Counted from the first letter of the stretch, positions 49,989-61,522 are shown. The stretch: DNA of 64,000 bases from Bordetella genomosp. 10 (GCF_002261225.1 NZ_NEVM01000001.1:1922001-1986000), one strand, 5' to 3'. A program made the numbers and translations. The notes: generated by a model not told the origin, from the sequence alone.

Positions 49989-52109
49989 ATGAATCGAAAG
50001 TCCCCGAGTCCGTCGTCCGTAAGTCCTTCCGCGAGTCCGCCTTCCGCCGCGCCCCTCGGCCATTCGTCCGATCGCCGTCTGCCCGAGCTCACCGTGCGCG
50101 GCGTGCTGCTGGGCGCGCTGATCACGGTGGTGTTTACCGCGGCCAACGTGTTCCTCGGCCTCAAGGTGGGCTTGACCTTTTCCTCCTCCATCCCGGCCGC
50201 CGTGATTTCCATGGCGGCGCTGCGGCTGCTGCCCGGCGCCAACGTGCTGGAAAACAATATGGTGCAGACCCAGGCGTCGGCGGCCGGCACCTTGTCGTCG
50301 GTGATATTCGTGCTGCCGGCCCTGGTGATGATGGGGTGGTGGCAGGGCTTTCCTTTCTGGCTGACCCTGGCCTTGTGCGCCGCCGGCGGCATGCTGGGCG
50401 TGCTTTTCACGATTCCCTTGCGGCGGGTGATGGTGGTGCAGAGCAATCTGCCTTATCCGGAAGGCGTGGCGGCCGCCGAGATCCTGCGCGCCGGGGCCGC
50501 ACCGGCGGAGGGCAGCGCCGACGGCAGCGGCGGCAGCGGCCTGGGGGACATCGCCGCGGGCGGCCTGGTGGCGGGGCTGGTCAGTTTCTCGACCGGCGGA
50601 TTGAAAGTGCTGGGCGAGGGGCTGAGCCTGTGGTTCAGCGCGGGCGCGGCGGTCTTTCGCCTGCCCATGGGCTTTTCGCTGGCGCTGGTGGGGGCCGGCT
50701 ATCTGGTCGGCATCGGGGCCGGGGTGGCCATGCTGCTGGGGCTGGTCATCGCCTGGGGCGTCGCGGTGCCCCTGCTGACCGGGACGCAGGCCGTGGCGGC
50801 CGCGGCGACGCCCCAGGCCACGGCGGCGGCGGCCGCGGCGCAGGTGCGGTTCATCGGCGCCGGCATCATCGCGGTCGGGGCGGTATGGACGCTGGTCACG
50901 CTGGCCGGGCCCATCGCGCGCGGGTTGAAAGCTTCCTTCGCGGGCATGGCCGGCGGCCCCCTGGGCGCGGCCGGGGCGGGAACGGCCGGCCAGCGCGCGC
51001 CGGCGCCCCGCACCGAGCAGGACCTGCCGCCGCGCTGGATCGGCGCGCTGGCGCTGCTGCTGGTGGCCGCGCTGGCCGCCACCTGCGCCGCGTTCCTGGC
51101 TGGCGCGCCCCAGGACGTGCGCGGCGCCGGCGTGCTGGCGGCCTGCGCCGTGGCCTTCGCCGCCGTGTTCGGTTTCCTGGTGGCGGCCGCCTGCGGCTAC
51201 ATGGCCGGCCTGGTGGGTTCATCGACCAGCCCGATCTCCGGCGTCGGCATCGTCGCCATGGTGCTGGTCTCGGCCCTGCTGCTGGCGGTCGGCGCCGAAA
51301 CGGGAGCGGGCGGGGCGCGCCTGGCGGTGGCCCTGGCGCTGTTCACCACCGCGGCCATCGTCGCGGTGGCGGCGATCTCCAACGACAACCTGCAGGACCT
51401 GAAGACGGGCTGGCTGGTGGGCGCCACGCCCTGGCGCCAGCAGGTGGCGCTGTTGATCGGCTGCGCGGTCGGCGCCGCGGTGGTCGCCCCGGTGCTGAAC
51501 CTGCTGTACGAGGCATACGGCTTCACCGGCGCGCTGCCGCGCCCGGGCATGGACCCGGACCAGGCGCTGGCCGCGCCGCAGGCGACGCTGATGCTGGCGA
51601 TCGCCCAGGGCATCATTACGCACCGCCTGAACTGGACCATGATCCTCACGGGCGTCGCCATCGGGGCGGCCCTGATCGTCGTCGACCAAGTCCTGAAGCG
51701 GACGTCGCCGGCGGCGCGGCTGCCGGTGCTGGCGGTCGGCATCGGCGCGTATCTGCCGCCCACGGCCACGGCGCCGCTGGTGGTCGGGGCGCTGCTGTCC
51801 TGGGCCGTGGGCCGGGCGCTGCGGCGCCGGGCAGCCGCGGCGGGAGCTGCGGGAGCTGCGGGAGCGGACGGGGGAGGGGCCGGCCGCGTCCGGCGCGCCG
51901 AGCGGCGGGGCACGCTGCTGGCTTGCGGCCTGATCGTGGGCGAGAGCCTGGTCGGCGTGGCCCTGGCCGCGGTCATCGGCTTCAGCGGGCACGCCGCGCC
52001 GCTGGCCCTGGCCGGCCCGGCTTTCGAGGGCGCGGCGCAATGGCTGGGACTGGCGGTTTTCGTGCTGGTGCTGGGGCTCTACGCGCGCCACCTGCTGACC
52101 TCGCCCTGA
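49989..52109 (+). CDS. OPT family oligopeptide transporter
   Basis: A 706-residue inner-membrane transporter with many hydrophobic segments. N-terminal family stretches: LTVRGVLLGALITVVFTAAN, VFLGLKVGLTFSSSIPAAVI, NVLENNMVQTQASAAGTLSS and LPYPEGVAAAEILRAG; later GYMAGLVGSSTSPISGVGIV and SNDNLQDLKTGWLVGATPWR. These are the hallmarks of prokaryotic OPT proteins (peptides or metal chelates). The start at 49989 is preceded by AGAGGA; the frame is open from 49815 but that part looks non-coding. The substrate is not known. A Gly/Ser-rich loop AEGSADGSGGSG is inserted near residue 175. Confidence 0.92.
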   Translation: MNRKSPSPSSVSPSASPPSAAPLGHSSDRRLPELTVRGVLLGALITVVFTAANVFLGLKVGLTFSSSIPAAVISMAALRLLPGANVLENNMVQTQASAAGTLSSVIFVLPALVMMGWWQGFPFWLTLALCAAGGMLGVLFTIPLRRVMVVQSNLPYPEGVAAAEILRAGAAPAEGSADGSGGSGLGDIAAGGLVAGLVSFSTGGLKVLGEGLSLWFSAGAAVFRLPMGFSLALVGAGYLVGIGAGVAMLLGLVIAWGVAVPLLTGTQAVAAAATPQATAAAAAAQVRFIGAGIIAVGAVWTLVTLAGPIARGLKASFAGMAGGPLGAAGAGTAGQRAPAPRTEQDLPPRWIGALALLLVAALAATCAAFLAGAPQDVRGAGVLAACAVAFAAVFGFLVAAACGYMAGLVGSSTSPISGVGIVAMVLVSALLLAVGAETGAGGARLAVALALFTTAAIVAVAAISNDNLQDLKTGWLVGATPWRQQVALLIGCAVGAAVVAPVLNLLYEAYGFTGALPRPGMDPDQALAAPQATLMLAIAQGIITHRLNWTMILTGVAIGAALIVVDQVLKRTSPAARLPVLAVGIGAYLPPTATAPLVVGALLSWAVGRALRRRAAAAGAAGAAGADGGGAGRVRRAERRGTLLACGLIVGESLVGVALAAVIGFSGHAAPLALAGPAFEGAAQWLGLAVFVLVLGLYARHLLTSP

Positions 52110-52251
52110 ACGGCGAAACCCCGCCGGAGGCCGGGGCGCCGGGGGTGGAAAAGGGCCGTAGACCGTTGTATCGAGCGCAGCGCCAAGTCGGTTCACGTAA
52201 ATTTAAAGATCCGATTCGGGAACCGTTCAGCCCCTGCTTCCCTCAAAGCGC

Positions 52252-52257
52252 TATACT
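52252..52257 (+). promoter_or_regulatory. Candidate -10 element of the suc operon
   Basis: TATACT in an AT-richer stretch, 127 bp upstream of sucA; no convincing -35 at the standard distance. The 274-bp interval before sucA holds nothing else I recognise. Confidence 0.35.
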
Positions 52258-52383
52258 CCGCCGAATAGGCTTTTGAGGCTTGTACGTGCCTTCTGCCCCG
52301 CTATCCGCTAATCGGTGAAGCCGTGTCGCGGAAGGTTTTCCTGCATCGCAACGGGTGAAGCACCCGGCAAGGTGAAGCAACAC

Positions 52384-55254
52384 ATGTCGACTGAGAAAGA
52401 ATCCAGATCCAACTCATATCTGTTCGGGAGCAACGCTCCCTACGTCGAGGAGCTCTACGAAGCCTACCTCGACAATCCGGCGGCGGTTTCCGACAACTGG
52501 CGTAGCTACTTCGACCAGCTCCAGCACCAGCCCGCGACGGACGGACAGGAAACCACCCGCGATCGCGCCCACGCTCCCATCATCGAATCCTTCGCCCAGC
52601 GCGCCAAGGCCAATGCCTTCGTGCACCGCGGCCAGGAGCCGGACCTGTCGGTCGCTTCCAAGCAGGTCTCGGTGCAGTCGCTGATCGCGGCCTACCGCAC
52701 CCTGGGTTCGCGCTACGCCGACCTCGATCCCCTCAAGCGCCAGGAACGCCCGGCCATCCCCGAGCTCGATCCGGCCTTCTACGGCTTGACGGAAGCCGAC
52801 CTGGACCAGGTCTACTCCGCCACCAACACCTACTTCACGACCGCCAGCACGATGACGCTGCGCGACATCCTGAAGGCCTTGCGCGATACCTACTGTCGCA
52901 CTATCGGCGCCGAGTTCTCGCATATCTCCGATCCGGTCCAGAAGCGCTGGATCCAGGAACGCCTGGAGTCGACGCTCAGCGCGCCGGCCGTGACGCCGGA
53001 GCATAAGCGGCATATCCTGCAGCAGTTGACCGAATCCGAAGGTCTCGAGCGCTTCTTGCACACGAAATACGTGGGTCAGAAGCGCTTTTCGCTGGAGGGC
53101 GGCGAAAGCTTCATCGCCTCCATGGACGAAGTGGTCAACCACGCCGGCGAAAACGGCGTGCAGGAAATCGTGGTCGGCATGGCCCACCGCGGCCGCCTGA
53201 ACATGCTGGTCAACATCATGGGCAAGATGCCCGGCGACCTCTTCGCGGAGTTCGAGGGCAAGCACGCCGAAGGCCTGACCGACGGCGACGTGAAGTACCA
53301 CAACGGCTTCTCCAGCGACCTCTCGACCCGTGGCGGTCCGGTGCACCTGTCGCTCGCGTTCAACCCCTCGCACCTGGAAATCGTCAACCCGGTGGTGGAA
53401 GGCAGCGTCCGCGCGCGCCAGGAACGCCGCGGCGACCATCAGGGCAAGCAGGTCCTGCCGGTGCTGGTGCACGGCGACGCCGCCTTCGCCGGCCAGGGCG
53501 TGGTCATGGAAACCCTGAACCTGGCGCAGACCCGCGGCTACGGCACGGGCGGCACGCTGCACCTGGTCATCAACAACCAGATCGGCTTCACCACCTCCGA
53601 CCCGCGCGATTCGCGCTCGACGCTGTATTGCACCGACGTGGTCAAGATGATCGAAGCGCCGGTCTTCCACGTCAACGGCGACGATCCCGAAGCCGTGGTG
53701 TTCGTCACCCGCCTGGCGCTGGACTATCGCGCCCAGTTCCACCACGACGTCGTGGTCGACATCGTCTGCTTCCGCAAGCTGGGCCACAACGAGCAGGACA
53801 CCCCCTCGCTGACGCAGCCCCTGATGTACAAGCGCATCGGCCACCACCCCGGCACCCGCAAGGTCTACGCCGACAAGCTGCTGGCCCAGGGCGTGCTGGC
53901 CGAGGGCGATGCCGAGCAACTGGTCAAGGACTATCGCCAGTTGATGGAAGACGGCCATCGCACCATCGAGCCGGTGCTGACCGACTACAAGAGCAAGTAC
54001 GCCATCGACTGGTCGCCCTTCATGGGCGCCAAGTGGACCGACCAGGCCGACACCGCGGTGCCGCTGGCCGAGCTCAAGCGCATCGGCGAGCGCATCACCA
54101 CCCTTCCCGAAGGCTTCACGCCGCATCCGCTGGTCGCCAAGCTGCTGAACGACCGCCGCGCCATGGCGCAGGGCACCCTGAACCTGGACTGGGGCATGGG
54201 CGAGCACCTGGCCTTCGCCACCCTGGTGGCCTCCGGCTACGCCATCCGCATCACCGGCCAGGATTCGGGCCGCGGCACGTTCACGCACCGCCACGCCGTG
54301 CTGCACGACCAGAACCGCGAGCGCTGGAACGACGGCACCTACATCCCGCTGCAGAACGTGTCCGAAGGCCAGGCGCCTTTCACCGTGATCGACTCCGTGC
54401 TGTCCGAAGAGGCGGTGCTGGGCTTCGAATACGGCTACTCCAGCGCCGAGCCCAATACGCTGACCATCTGGGAAGCGCAGTTCGGCGACTTCGTCAACGG
54501 CGCCCAGGTCGTGATCGACCAGTTCATCAGCGCCGGCGAAGCCAAGTGGGGCCGCCAGTCCGGCCTGACCATGATGCTGCCGCACGGCTACGAAGGCCAG
54601 GGCCCGGAACACTCGTCGGCCCGCATCGAGCGCTTCCTGCAACTGTGCGCCGACAACAACATGCAAGTGGTGCAGCCCACCACCGCCGCGCAGATCTTCC
54701 ACCTGCTGCGCCGCCAGATGATCCGGCCCTTCCGCAAGCCGCTGGTCATCCTCACGCCGAAGTCGCTGCTGCGCAACAAGGACGCGGGTTCGCCCCTGAC
54801 CGAACTGGCCGGCAGCAGCTTCAAGCCGGTGATCGGCGAGCTGGACGACTCGATCAAGCCCAATTCGGTCAAGCGCGTGCTGGCTTGCTCGGGCAAGGTC
54901 TACTACGACCTGGTCCACGGCCGCAAGGACCGCGAGCTGGACAACGTCGCGATCGTGCGCGTCGAACAACTGTACCCGTTCGCGCACAAGGCCTTCGAAA
55001 CCGAACTGCGCAAGTATCCCAAGGCCACGGAAGTGATCTGGGTGCAGGACGAGCCGCAGAACCAGGGCCCGTGGTTCTACGTGCAGCATCATCTGTACGA
55101 AAACATGAGTGAAGGGCAGAAGCTGGCATATGCCGGCCGTCCCGCCTCGGCCTCGCCGGCGGTGGGCTACATGGCCAAGCACCAGGAGCAGCAGAAGGCG
55201 CTGGTCGAACAGGCGCTGGCCCCGAAGTACAAGGGCTTCATGCTGACCAAGTAA
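52384..55254 (+). CDS. sucA: 2-oxoglutarate dehydrogenase E1 component
   Basis: A 956-residue thiamine-diphosphate enzyme. The N-terminus NSYLFGSNAPYVEELYEAYL is the E2-binding segment; VVGMAHRGRLNMLVNIMGK and VHGDAAFAGQGVVMETLNLA hold active-site histidines and the ThDP motif; INNQIGFTTSDPRDSRSTLY and the pyrimidine domain (RITGQDSGRGTFTHRHAVLH) follow. It decarboxylates 2-oxoglutarate and passes succinyl to lipoate on SucB. The start at 52384 fits homologues; the frame is open from 52315. Confidence 0.98.
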   Translation: MSTEKESRSNSYLFGSNAPYVEELYEAYLDNPAAVSDNWRSYFDQLQHQPATDGQETTRDRAHAPIIESFAQRAKANAFVHRGQEPDLSVASKQVSVQSLIAAYRTLGSRYADLDPLKRQERPAIPELDPAFYGLTEADLDQVYSATNTYFTTASTMTLRDILKALRDTYCRTIGAEFSHISDPVQKRWIQERLESTLSAPAVTPEHKRHILQQLTESEGLERFLHTKYVGQKRFSLEGGESFIASMDEVVNHAGENGVQEIVVGMAHRGRLNMLVNIMGKMPGDLFAEFEGKHAEGLTDGDVKYHNGFSSDLSTRGGPVHLSLAFNPSHLEIVNPVVEGSVRARQERRGDHQGKQVLPVLVHGDAAFAGQGVVMETLNLAQTRGYGTGGTLHLVINNQIGFTTSDPRDSRSTLYCTDVVKMIEAPVFHVNGDDPEAVVFVTRLALDYRAQFHHDVVVDIVCFRKLGHNEQDTPSLTQPLMYKRIGHHPGTRKVYADKLLAQGVLAEGDAEQLVKDYRQLMEDGHRTIEPVLTDYKSKYAIDWSPFMGAKWTDQADTAVPLAELKRIGERITTLPEGFTPHPLVAKLLNDRRAMAQGTLNLDWGMGEHLAFATLVASGYAIRITGQDSGRGTFTHRHAVLHDQNRERWNDGTYIPLQNVSEGQAPFTVIDSVLSEEAVLGFEYGYSSAEPNTLTIWEAQFGDFVNGAQVVIDQFISAGEAKWGRQSGLTMMLPHGYEGQGPEHSSARIERFLQLCADNNMQVVQPTTAAQIFHLLRRQMIRPFRKPLVILTPKSLLRNKDAGSPLTELAGSSFKPVIGELDDSIKPNSVKRVLACSGKVYYDLVHGRKDRELDNVAIVRVEQLYPFAHKAFETELRKYPKATEVIWVQDEPQNQGPWFYVQHHLYENMSEGQKLAYAGRPASASPAVGYMAKHQEQQKALVEQALAPKYKGFMLTK

Positions 55255-55270
55255 GCGCTTGACGCGCGCA

Positions 55271-55293
55271 GGGGCGCCCGCGGCGGGCGCCCC
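55271..55293 (+). other. Perfect 10-bp hairpin between sucA and sucB
   Basis: GGGGCGCCCG (55271-55280) pairs with CGGGCGCCCC (55284-55293) across 3 bases. No T-run follows, so it is more likely an mRNA-stabilising or processing element within the operon than a terminator. Confidence 0.5.
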
Positions 55294-55328
55294 ACGTCAC
55301 GAACATTCAAATATACGGATATAAAAAA

Positions 55329-56555
55329 ATGGCTATTACTGAAGTTGTCGTTCCCCAGTTGTCCGAATCGGTCTCCGAAGCGTCGCTGCTGACCTGGAAG
55401 AAGCAGCCCGGCGCCGCCGTGGAAGCGGACGAAATCCTGATCGAAGTGGAAACCGACAAGGTCGTGCTGGAAGTGCCGGCGCCCGCCAGCGGCGTGTTGG
55501 CCGAGATCGTCGAACCCGACGGCGCCACCGTGACCTCGGGCCAGCTCATCGCCCGCATCGACACCGCCGCCAAGGCCGCCGCCGCCCCGGCCACGGCGCC
55601 CGCCGCCGAAGCGCCCAAGGCCGCCGCCGCCGCGCCGGCCGCCGCGCCCGCCGCCGCCCCGGCCGCCTCGGCCTCGGCCCCGGTCGCTTCGCCCGCCGCC
55701 GCCAAGATCCTGGCCGACAAGGGCGTGTCGCCCGCCGACGTGGCCGGTTCCGGCCGTGGCGGCCGCATCACCAAGGGCGACGCCCTGGAAGCCAGCGCCG
55801 GCGGCGCCAAGGCCCCCGCCGCCGCCGCGCCCGCGCCGACGCTGTCGCTGGACGGCCGTCCGGAGCAGCGCGTGCCCATGAGCCGCCTGCGCGCCCGCAT
55901 CGCCGAGCGCCTGCTGCAGTCGCAGTCGGAAAACGCCATCCTGACGACGTTCAACGAAGTCAACATGAAGGCGGTCATCGACCTGCGCAACACCTACAAG
56001 GAAAAGTTCGAGAAGGAACACGGCGTGAAGCTGGGCTTCATGTCCTTCTTCGTCAAGGCCGCCGTCGCGGCGCTGAAGAAGTACCCGATCCTGAACGCCT
56101 CGGTCGACGGCAAGGACGTGATCTACCACGGCTACTTCGACATCGGCATCGCCGTGGGCAGCCCGCGCGGCTTGGTGGTGCCCATCCTGCGCAACGCCGA
56201 CCAGCTCTCCATCGCTGAAATCGAGAAGTGCATCGCCGACTTCGGCCGCCGCGCCGCCGACGGCAAGCTGGGCATCGAGGAAATGACCGGCGGTACGTTC
56301 TCCATCTCCAACGGCGGCGTGTTCGGCTCGATGCTGTCGACCCCGATCATCAACCCGCCGCAAGCCGCCATCCTGGGCATCCACGCCACCAAGGAGCGTC
56401 CGGTGGTGGAGAACGGCCAGATCGTGATCCGTCCGATCAACTACCTGGCCATGTCCTACGACCACCGCATCATCGATGGCCGCGAAGCCGTGCTGGGCCT
56501 GGTCGCCATGAAGGAAGCGCTGGAAGATCCGCAGCGCCTGCTGCTGGAACTGTAA
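55329..56555 (+). CDS. sucB: Dihydrolipoyllysine-residue succinyltransferase (E2)
   Basis: A 408-residue E2. Residues 1-77: a lipoyl domain with the lipoylated lysine in [15 protein letters not shown]. An Ala/Pro-rich linker (about 80-115) leads to the peripheral-subunit-binding domain ([32 protein letters not shown]), a second flexible stretch, and the catalytic domain ([52 protein letters not shown] with the catalytic His and Asp). It forms the core of the 2-oxoglutarate dehydrogenase complex. Confidence 0.98.
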   Translation: MAITEVVVPQLSESVSEASLLTWKKQPGAAVEADEILIEVETDKVVLEVPAPASGVLAEIVEPDGATVTSGQLIARIDTAAKAAAAPATAPAAEAPKAAAAAPAAAPAAAPAASASAPVASPAAAKILADKGVSPADVAGSGRGGRITKGDALEASAGGAKAPAAAAPAPTLSLDGRPEQRVPMSRLRARIAERLLQSQSENAILTTFNEVNMKAVIDLRNTYKEKFEKEHGVKLGFMSFFVKAAVAALKKYPILNASVDGKDVIYHGYFDIGIAVGSPRGLVVPILRNADQLSIAEIEKCIADFGRRAADGKLGIEEMTGGTFSISNGGVFGSMLSTPIINPPQAAILGIHATKERPVVENGQIVIRPINYLAMSYDHRIIDGREAVLGLVAMKEALEDPQRLLLEL

Positions 56556-56562
56556 GCACCAC

Positions 56563-56590
56563 GCCGGCGGCCGGACGACCGGCCGCCGGC
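56563..56590 (+). other. 12-bp hairpin between sucB and lpdA
   Basis: GCCGGCGGCCGG (56563-56574) pairs with CCGGCCGCCGGC (56579-56590) around ACGA; further GC-rich self-complementary sequence (GCGCATGCGCATGCGC) lies within the next 50 bp. It may attenuate or stabilise within the operon. Confidence 0.5.
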
Positions 56591-56709
56591 CGGCACGCCG
56601 CGCGGCGCATGCGCATGCGCTCGCCCCCCGCGTGCCGGCCAGCCGGCGCCTTCTTCCACCCGGGCGCGGCGTGTTGCTTCCGCCGTCCGCCCCCTCTAGC
56701 GAGAACACC

Positions 56710-58137
<1,428 letters not shown>

Positions 58138-58169
58138 GGCGCGCGCTCCCGGGCCCTGCCCGGGCATCC

Positions 58170-58207
58170 AGGGAGCGGGTTGGCAAGGCTCGCTCCCTTT
58201 TCTTTTG
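58170..58207 (+). terminator. Rho-independent terminator of the suc operon
   Basis: AGGGAGCG (58170-58177) pairs with CGCTCCCT (58191-58198), followed by TTTTCTTTT. Confidence 0.8.
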
Positions 58208-58235
58208 TGACGACGATGGGCCGCCTGGCCGGCTC

Positions 58236-59336
58236 ATGACTTCCATGAACGTACGCGAGTACTACCAGAAGGCGCTGTCCGAGCGCGGCTACCGGCCCGA
58301 CGCGGCCCAGCAGCAGGCGGTCGACCGGCTGCAGAAGTATTACGACGACTGGGTGTCCTTCAAGGCCATGCGGTCCAGCGCGCTGAAAAAGCTGCTCAAT
58401 CGTCCCGAGGTGCCGCGCGGCGTCTACCTGTGGGGCGGGGTGGGGCGCGGCAAGAGCTTCCTGATGGACGCCTTCTACGCGACCGTGCCGGTGGTGCGCA
58501 AGACGCGCGTGCACTTCCACGAATTCATGCGCAGCGTGCATCGCGAGATGCAGGAAGTGAAGGGCATGGCCGATCCGCTGGACGAAGTGGCGCGGCGGGT
58601 GTCCAAGCGCTACCGGCTGATCTGCTTCGACGAATTCCACGTCTCGGACGTGGCCGACGCCATGATCCTGCACCGCCTGCTGCTCAAGCTGTTCGAGTAC
58701 GGCGTGTCCTTCGTCATGACGTCGAACTACGAGCCGAACAAGCTGTATCCCGACGCGCTGTATCGCGAGCGCATCCTGCCGGCCATCGAGCTGATCGAGG
58801 CGCGCATGGACATCCTCAACGTCGATGCCGGCATCGACTACCGGCGCCGCACGCTGGAACAGGTCAAGTCCTACCACTGCCCGCTGGACAAGGCGGCCGA
58901 GCAGGCGCTGGCGGCGGCCTTCGACAGCCTGGCCGACCGCCCGCGCGAGGAGCCGGTGCTGCACATCGAGCACCGCGAGATCCGCTGCGTGGCCCTGGCC
59001 GGCAGCGTGGTGTGGTTCGATTTCGCCACGCTCTGCGGCGGCCCGCGCTCGCAGAACGACTACCTGGAGCTGGCCAGCCGCTTCCAGGCCGTGATCCTGT
59101 CGGGCGTGCCCAAGATGGCGCCGCGCCATGCGTCCGAGGCGCGCCGCTTCACCTGGCTGATCGACGTGTTCTACGACCACCGCGTCAAGCTGATCATGTC
59201 GGCGGAAGTGGAGCCGGAAGAGATCTATACCGAAGGCCCGCTGTCCAACGAGTTCCACCGCACGGTGTCGCGCATCCTGGAAATGCAGTCGAAGGAATAC
59301 CTGGAGTCCAGCCGGCGCGATACGGTGGCGCTGTAG
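58236..59336 (+). CDS. zapE: Cell division protein ZapE (AFG1-like ATPase)
   Basis: A 366-residue P-loop ATPase. Walker A YLWGGVGRGKSFLMDAF, Walker B ICFDEFHVSDVADAM, sensor MTSNYEPNKLYPDALYRERI and the C-terminal YDHRVKLIMSAEVEPEEIYT are typical of ZapE/AFG1. In E. coli ZapE acts at the division ring in an ATP-dependent way. The start is 58236 or 58245 (MNVREYYQ); no strong ribosome binding site decides. It comes after the lpdA terminator, as in many betaproteobacteria. Confidence 0.94.
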   Translation: MTSMNVREYYQKALSERGYRPDAAQQQAVDRLQKYYDDWVSFKAMRSSALKKLLNRPEVPRGVYLWGGVGRGKSFLMDAFYATVPVVRKTRVHFHEFMRSVHREMQEVKGMADPLDEVARRVSKRYRLICFDEFHVSDVADAMILHRLLLKLFEYGVSFVMTSNYEPNKLYPDALYRERILPAIELIEARMDILNVDAGIDYRRRTLEQVKSYHCPLDKAAEQALAAAFDSLADRPREEPVLHIEHREIRCVALAGSVVWFDFATLCGGPRSQNDYLELASRFQAVILSGVPKMAPRHASEARRFTWLIDVFYDHRVKLIMSAEVEPEEIYTEGPLSNEFHRTVSRILEMQSKEYLESSRRDTVAL

Positions 59337-59423
59337 GCTGCGTCGCGGGCCGCGGCGGGAGCGGAGACGCGGGGGCGACACGTTAAACTACGTGCTTTCC
59401 CGCTTTCTTCGCGAACCGCCGTC

Positions 59424-60788
59424 ATGAACACCCGCGTCCTCACCGGCATCACCACCACCGGTACTCCCCACCTTGGCAACTATGCCGGCGCGCTGCGCCC
59501 GGCGATCGAGGCCAGTGCCTCGCCCGGGGTCGACGCGTTCTACTTCCTGGCGGACTACCATGCGCTGATCAAGGCCGACGATCCGGTGCGCGTCTCCCGT
59601 TCGCGCCTGGAAATCGCCGCCACCTGGCTGGCCGCGGGGCTGGATCCGGAGCGCGTGACGTTCTACCGCCAGTCCGACATTCCCGAGATCCCGGAACTGA
59701 GCTGGATACTCACCTGCGTCACGCCCAAGGGCCTGATGAACCGGGCCCACGCCTACAAGGCGTCGGTGGACCTGAATACGGAGAAGGGCGTGGAGCCCGA
59801 CGACGGCGTCACCATGGGCCTGTTCTCCTACCCCGTGCTGATGGCCGCGGACATCCTGATGTTCAACGCCAACAAGGTGCCGGTGGGCCGCGACCAGATC
59901 CAGCATCTGGAGATGGCGCGCGATATCGCCCAGCGCTTCAACCACACCTACAAGGGCGATTACTTCGTGCTGCCGGAAGTGGTGATCGCCGAGGAAGTGG
60001 CGACCTTGCCGGGCCTGGACGGCCGCAAGATGTCCAAGAGCTACAACAACACCATTCCGCTGTTCGAGGGCGGCGCGGCGGCGCTGCGCGCGGCAGTGAT
60101 GCGCATCGTCACCGATTCGCGCCAGCCGGGCGAGGCCAAGGATCCGGACGACAGCCATCTCTTCACGCTGTTCCGCGCCTTCGCCACGCATGAGGAATCG
60201 GCCGAGTTCCGCGCCGCGCTGCTGGCGGGCATGGGCTGGGGCGAGGCCAAGCAGGCCCTGTGCGACCGCCTGGAACGCGAACTGGCCGACAAGCGCGACC
60301 GCTACGACGAACTGATGGCCAGGCCCGACGATATCGAGGACATCCTCCAGGCCGGCGCCGCCAAGGCGCGCAAGCTGGCGACGCCCCTGATGGAGCGCGT
60401 GCGCGAGGCCGTGGGCCTGCGCACGCTGCGCGCCGGCGCGGCAGGCAAGGGGGCGGGCAAGAAGGCCGCCGCCAAGCGGGCCCGCTTCGTCAGCTTCCGG
60501 GACGAGGACGGCCGCTTCCGCTTCCGCCTGGTCTCGGCCGAAGGCGAGGCGCTGCTGCTGTCGGCCGCGTATGCCGATCCCAAGGAAGCCGGCGGCGTGA
60601 TGAAGCGCTTGCAAGGCGAGGATGTGCAGTTCGTTTCCGGCCCCGGGCCAGCGGGGGACGGCGCCGGCTACGCCGTGCTGCTGGACGGCGAGACGGTCGC
60701 GCGCAATGCCGTGGCGCTTGCCGCGGGAACCGTGGACGCCGCGATCGAAAGCGCGCGCGCCGCGCTGGCCAGTCTCAAGGCCGATTGA
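59424..60788 (+). CDS. trpS: Tryptophan--tRNA ligase with C-terminal DUF1508-like domain
   Basis: A 454-residue class-I synthetase. HIGH-type motif in [17 protein letters not shown], the substrate part [20 protein letters not shown], and the KMSKS loop [11 protein letters not shown]. The catalytic and anticodon parts end near residue 335, the length of a normal TrpRS. An Ala/Lys/Gly linker (about 338-354) then leads to about 100 extra residues ([40 protein letters not shown]) with the beta pattern of DUF1508 (YegP). The extra domain has the codon use of the rest. Role of the extension unknown. Confidence 0.93.
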   Translation: MNTRVLTGITTTGTPHLGNYAGALRPAIEASASPGVDAFYFLADYHALIKADDPVRVSRSRLEIAATWLAAGLDPERVTFYRQSDIPEIPELSWILTCVTPKGLMNRAHAYKASVDLNTEKGVEPDDGVTMGLFSYPVLMAADILMFNANKVPVGRDQIQHLEMARDIAQRFNHTYKGDYFVLPEVVIAEEVATLPGLDGRKMSKSYNNTIPLFEGGAAALRAAVMRIVTDSRQPGEAKDPDDSHLFTLFRAFATHEESAEFRAALLAGMGWGEAKQALCDRLERELADKRDRYDELMARPDDIEDILQAGAAKARKLATPLMERVREAVGLRTLRAGAAGKGAGKKAAAKRARFVSFRDEDGRFRFRLVSAEGEALLLSAAYADPKEAGGVMKRLQGEDVQFVSGPGPAGDGAGYAVLLDGETVARNAVALAAGTVDAAIESARAALASLKAD

Positions 60789-60799
60789 GGACGTCGCCG

Positions 60800-61504
60800 A
60801 TGAGCGGTTTGCGGGACCTGGCCGGCTTCCAGGAGCTGGCCGACGCCCTTGGCGTGCCGCTGTCGCCCGTCCTGGCGCAATGCGTCGAACGGGGCCTGGC
60901 GTGCTATCCGGACGATTATCGCGACAACTACGGCGCCATTCTGCAAAGCCGTCCGCCGGCCTTGGCCAGCACCTACGATTTCGAATGGATGGGCCTGGAC
61001 GAGGCGCGCACCTTGTGCGAGGAATGGCTGGTGCCGTCCAGCCAGGGCGGCAATGCCTTCCTGCCTTTCGCCATGTCCGGCGCCGGCGACGTGTATGCGC
61101 TGATCCGCCTGGCCGACGGCCGCGGCGGTTGCGGCGTGGTGCTGCACGACCAGGACGACAGCGAAATGCGCTATGGCGGTTTCGAGGATTTCGTCTGCGC
61201 GCAGTTGCTGGACACCCTGCGCGACCTCAGTCACCTGACCGACGATTTCGACATCGATACGGCGGCCCAATGCGTGCGCGCCGACATCTCGCGCCTGGCG
61301 CCCCTGTTGCCGCCACAGGCCGGCATGCTGTTGATGGGCGCCGCCGCGCGCGAGCCTTTCCCGTCTTCCATCCAGCGCGGTCCCCGGGCCAGGCCGGAAG
61401 ACGTGCCGGCGCTGGTCACGGCGCGGGAGCACGCGGACCTGATCGCCCGCTTCCTGCTGCCCGCGCCGGTGACGTTCAACACCACGCCGCCCTGGGAAAT
61501 CTGA
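60800..61504 (+). CDS. SMI1/KNR4 (SUKH)-like protein
   Basis: A 234-residue soluble protein. LSPVLAQCVERGLACYPDDYRDNYG and FEWMGLDEARTLCEEWLVPS are reminiscent of the SUKH fold (phi-P-x-D-Y and W-x-x-hinge-like), followed by FLPFAMSGAGDVYALIRLAD, the F-G-x-G-D-x-x-like strand common to SMI1_KNR4 domains. TGAGGA precedes the start. SUKH proteins in bacteria are often immunity proteins to polymorphic toxins; no toxin gene is adjacent, so the role is unknown. 11 bp after trpS, probably co-transcribed. Confidence 0.6.
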   Translation: MSGLRDLAGFQELADALGVPLSPVLAQCVERGLACYPDDYRDNYGAILQSRPPALASTYDFEWMGLDEARTLCEEWLVPSSQGGNAFLPFAMSGAGDVYALIRLADGRGGCGVVLHDQDDSEMRYGGFEDFVCAQLLDTLRDLSHLTDDFDIDTAAQCVRADISRLAPLLPPQAGMLLMGAAAREPFPSSIQRGPRARPEDVPALVTAREHADLIARFLLPAPVTFNTTPPWEI

Positions 61505-61522
61505 GCGCGGCTCCGGCTCCGG

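Noticed and set aside
52414..55182. 922-codon open frame opposite sucA
   Set aside because: Antisense shadow; sucA is certain.
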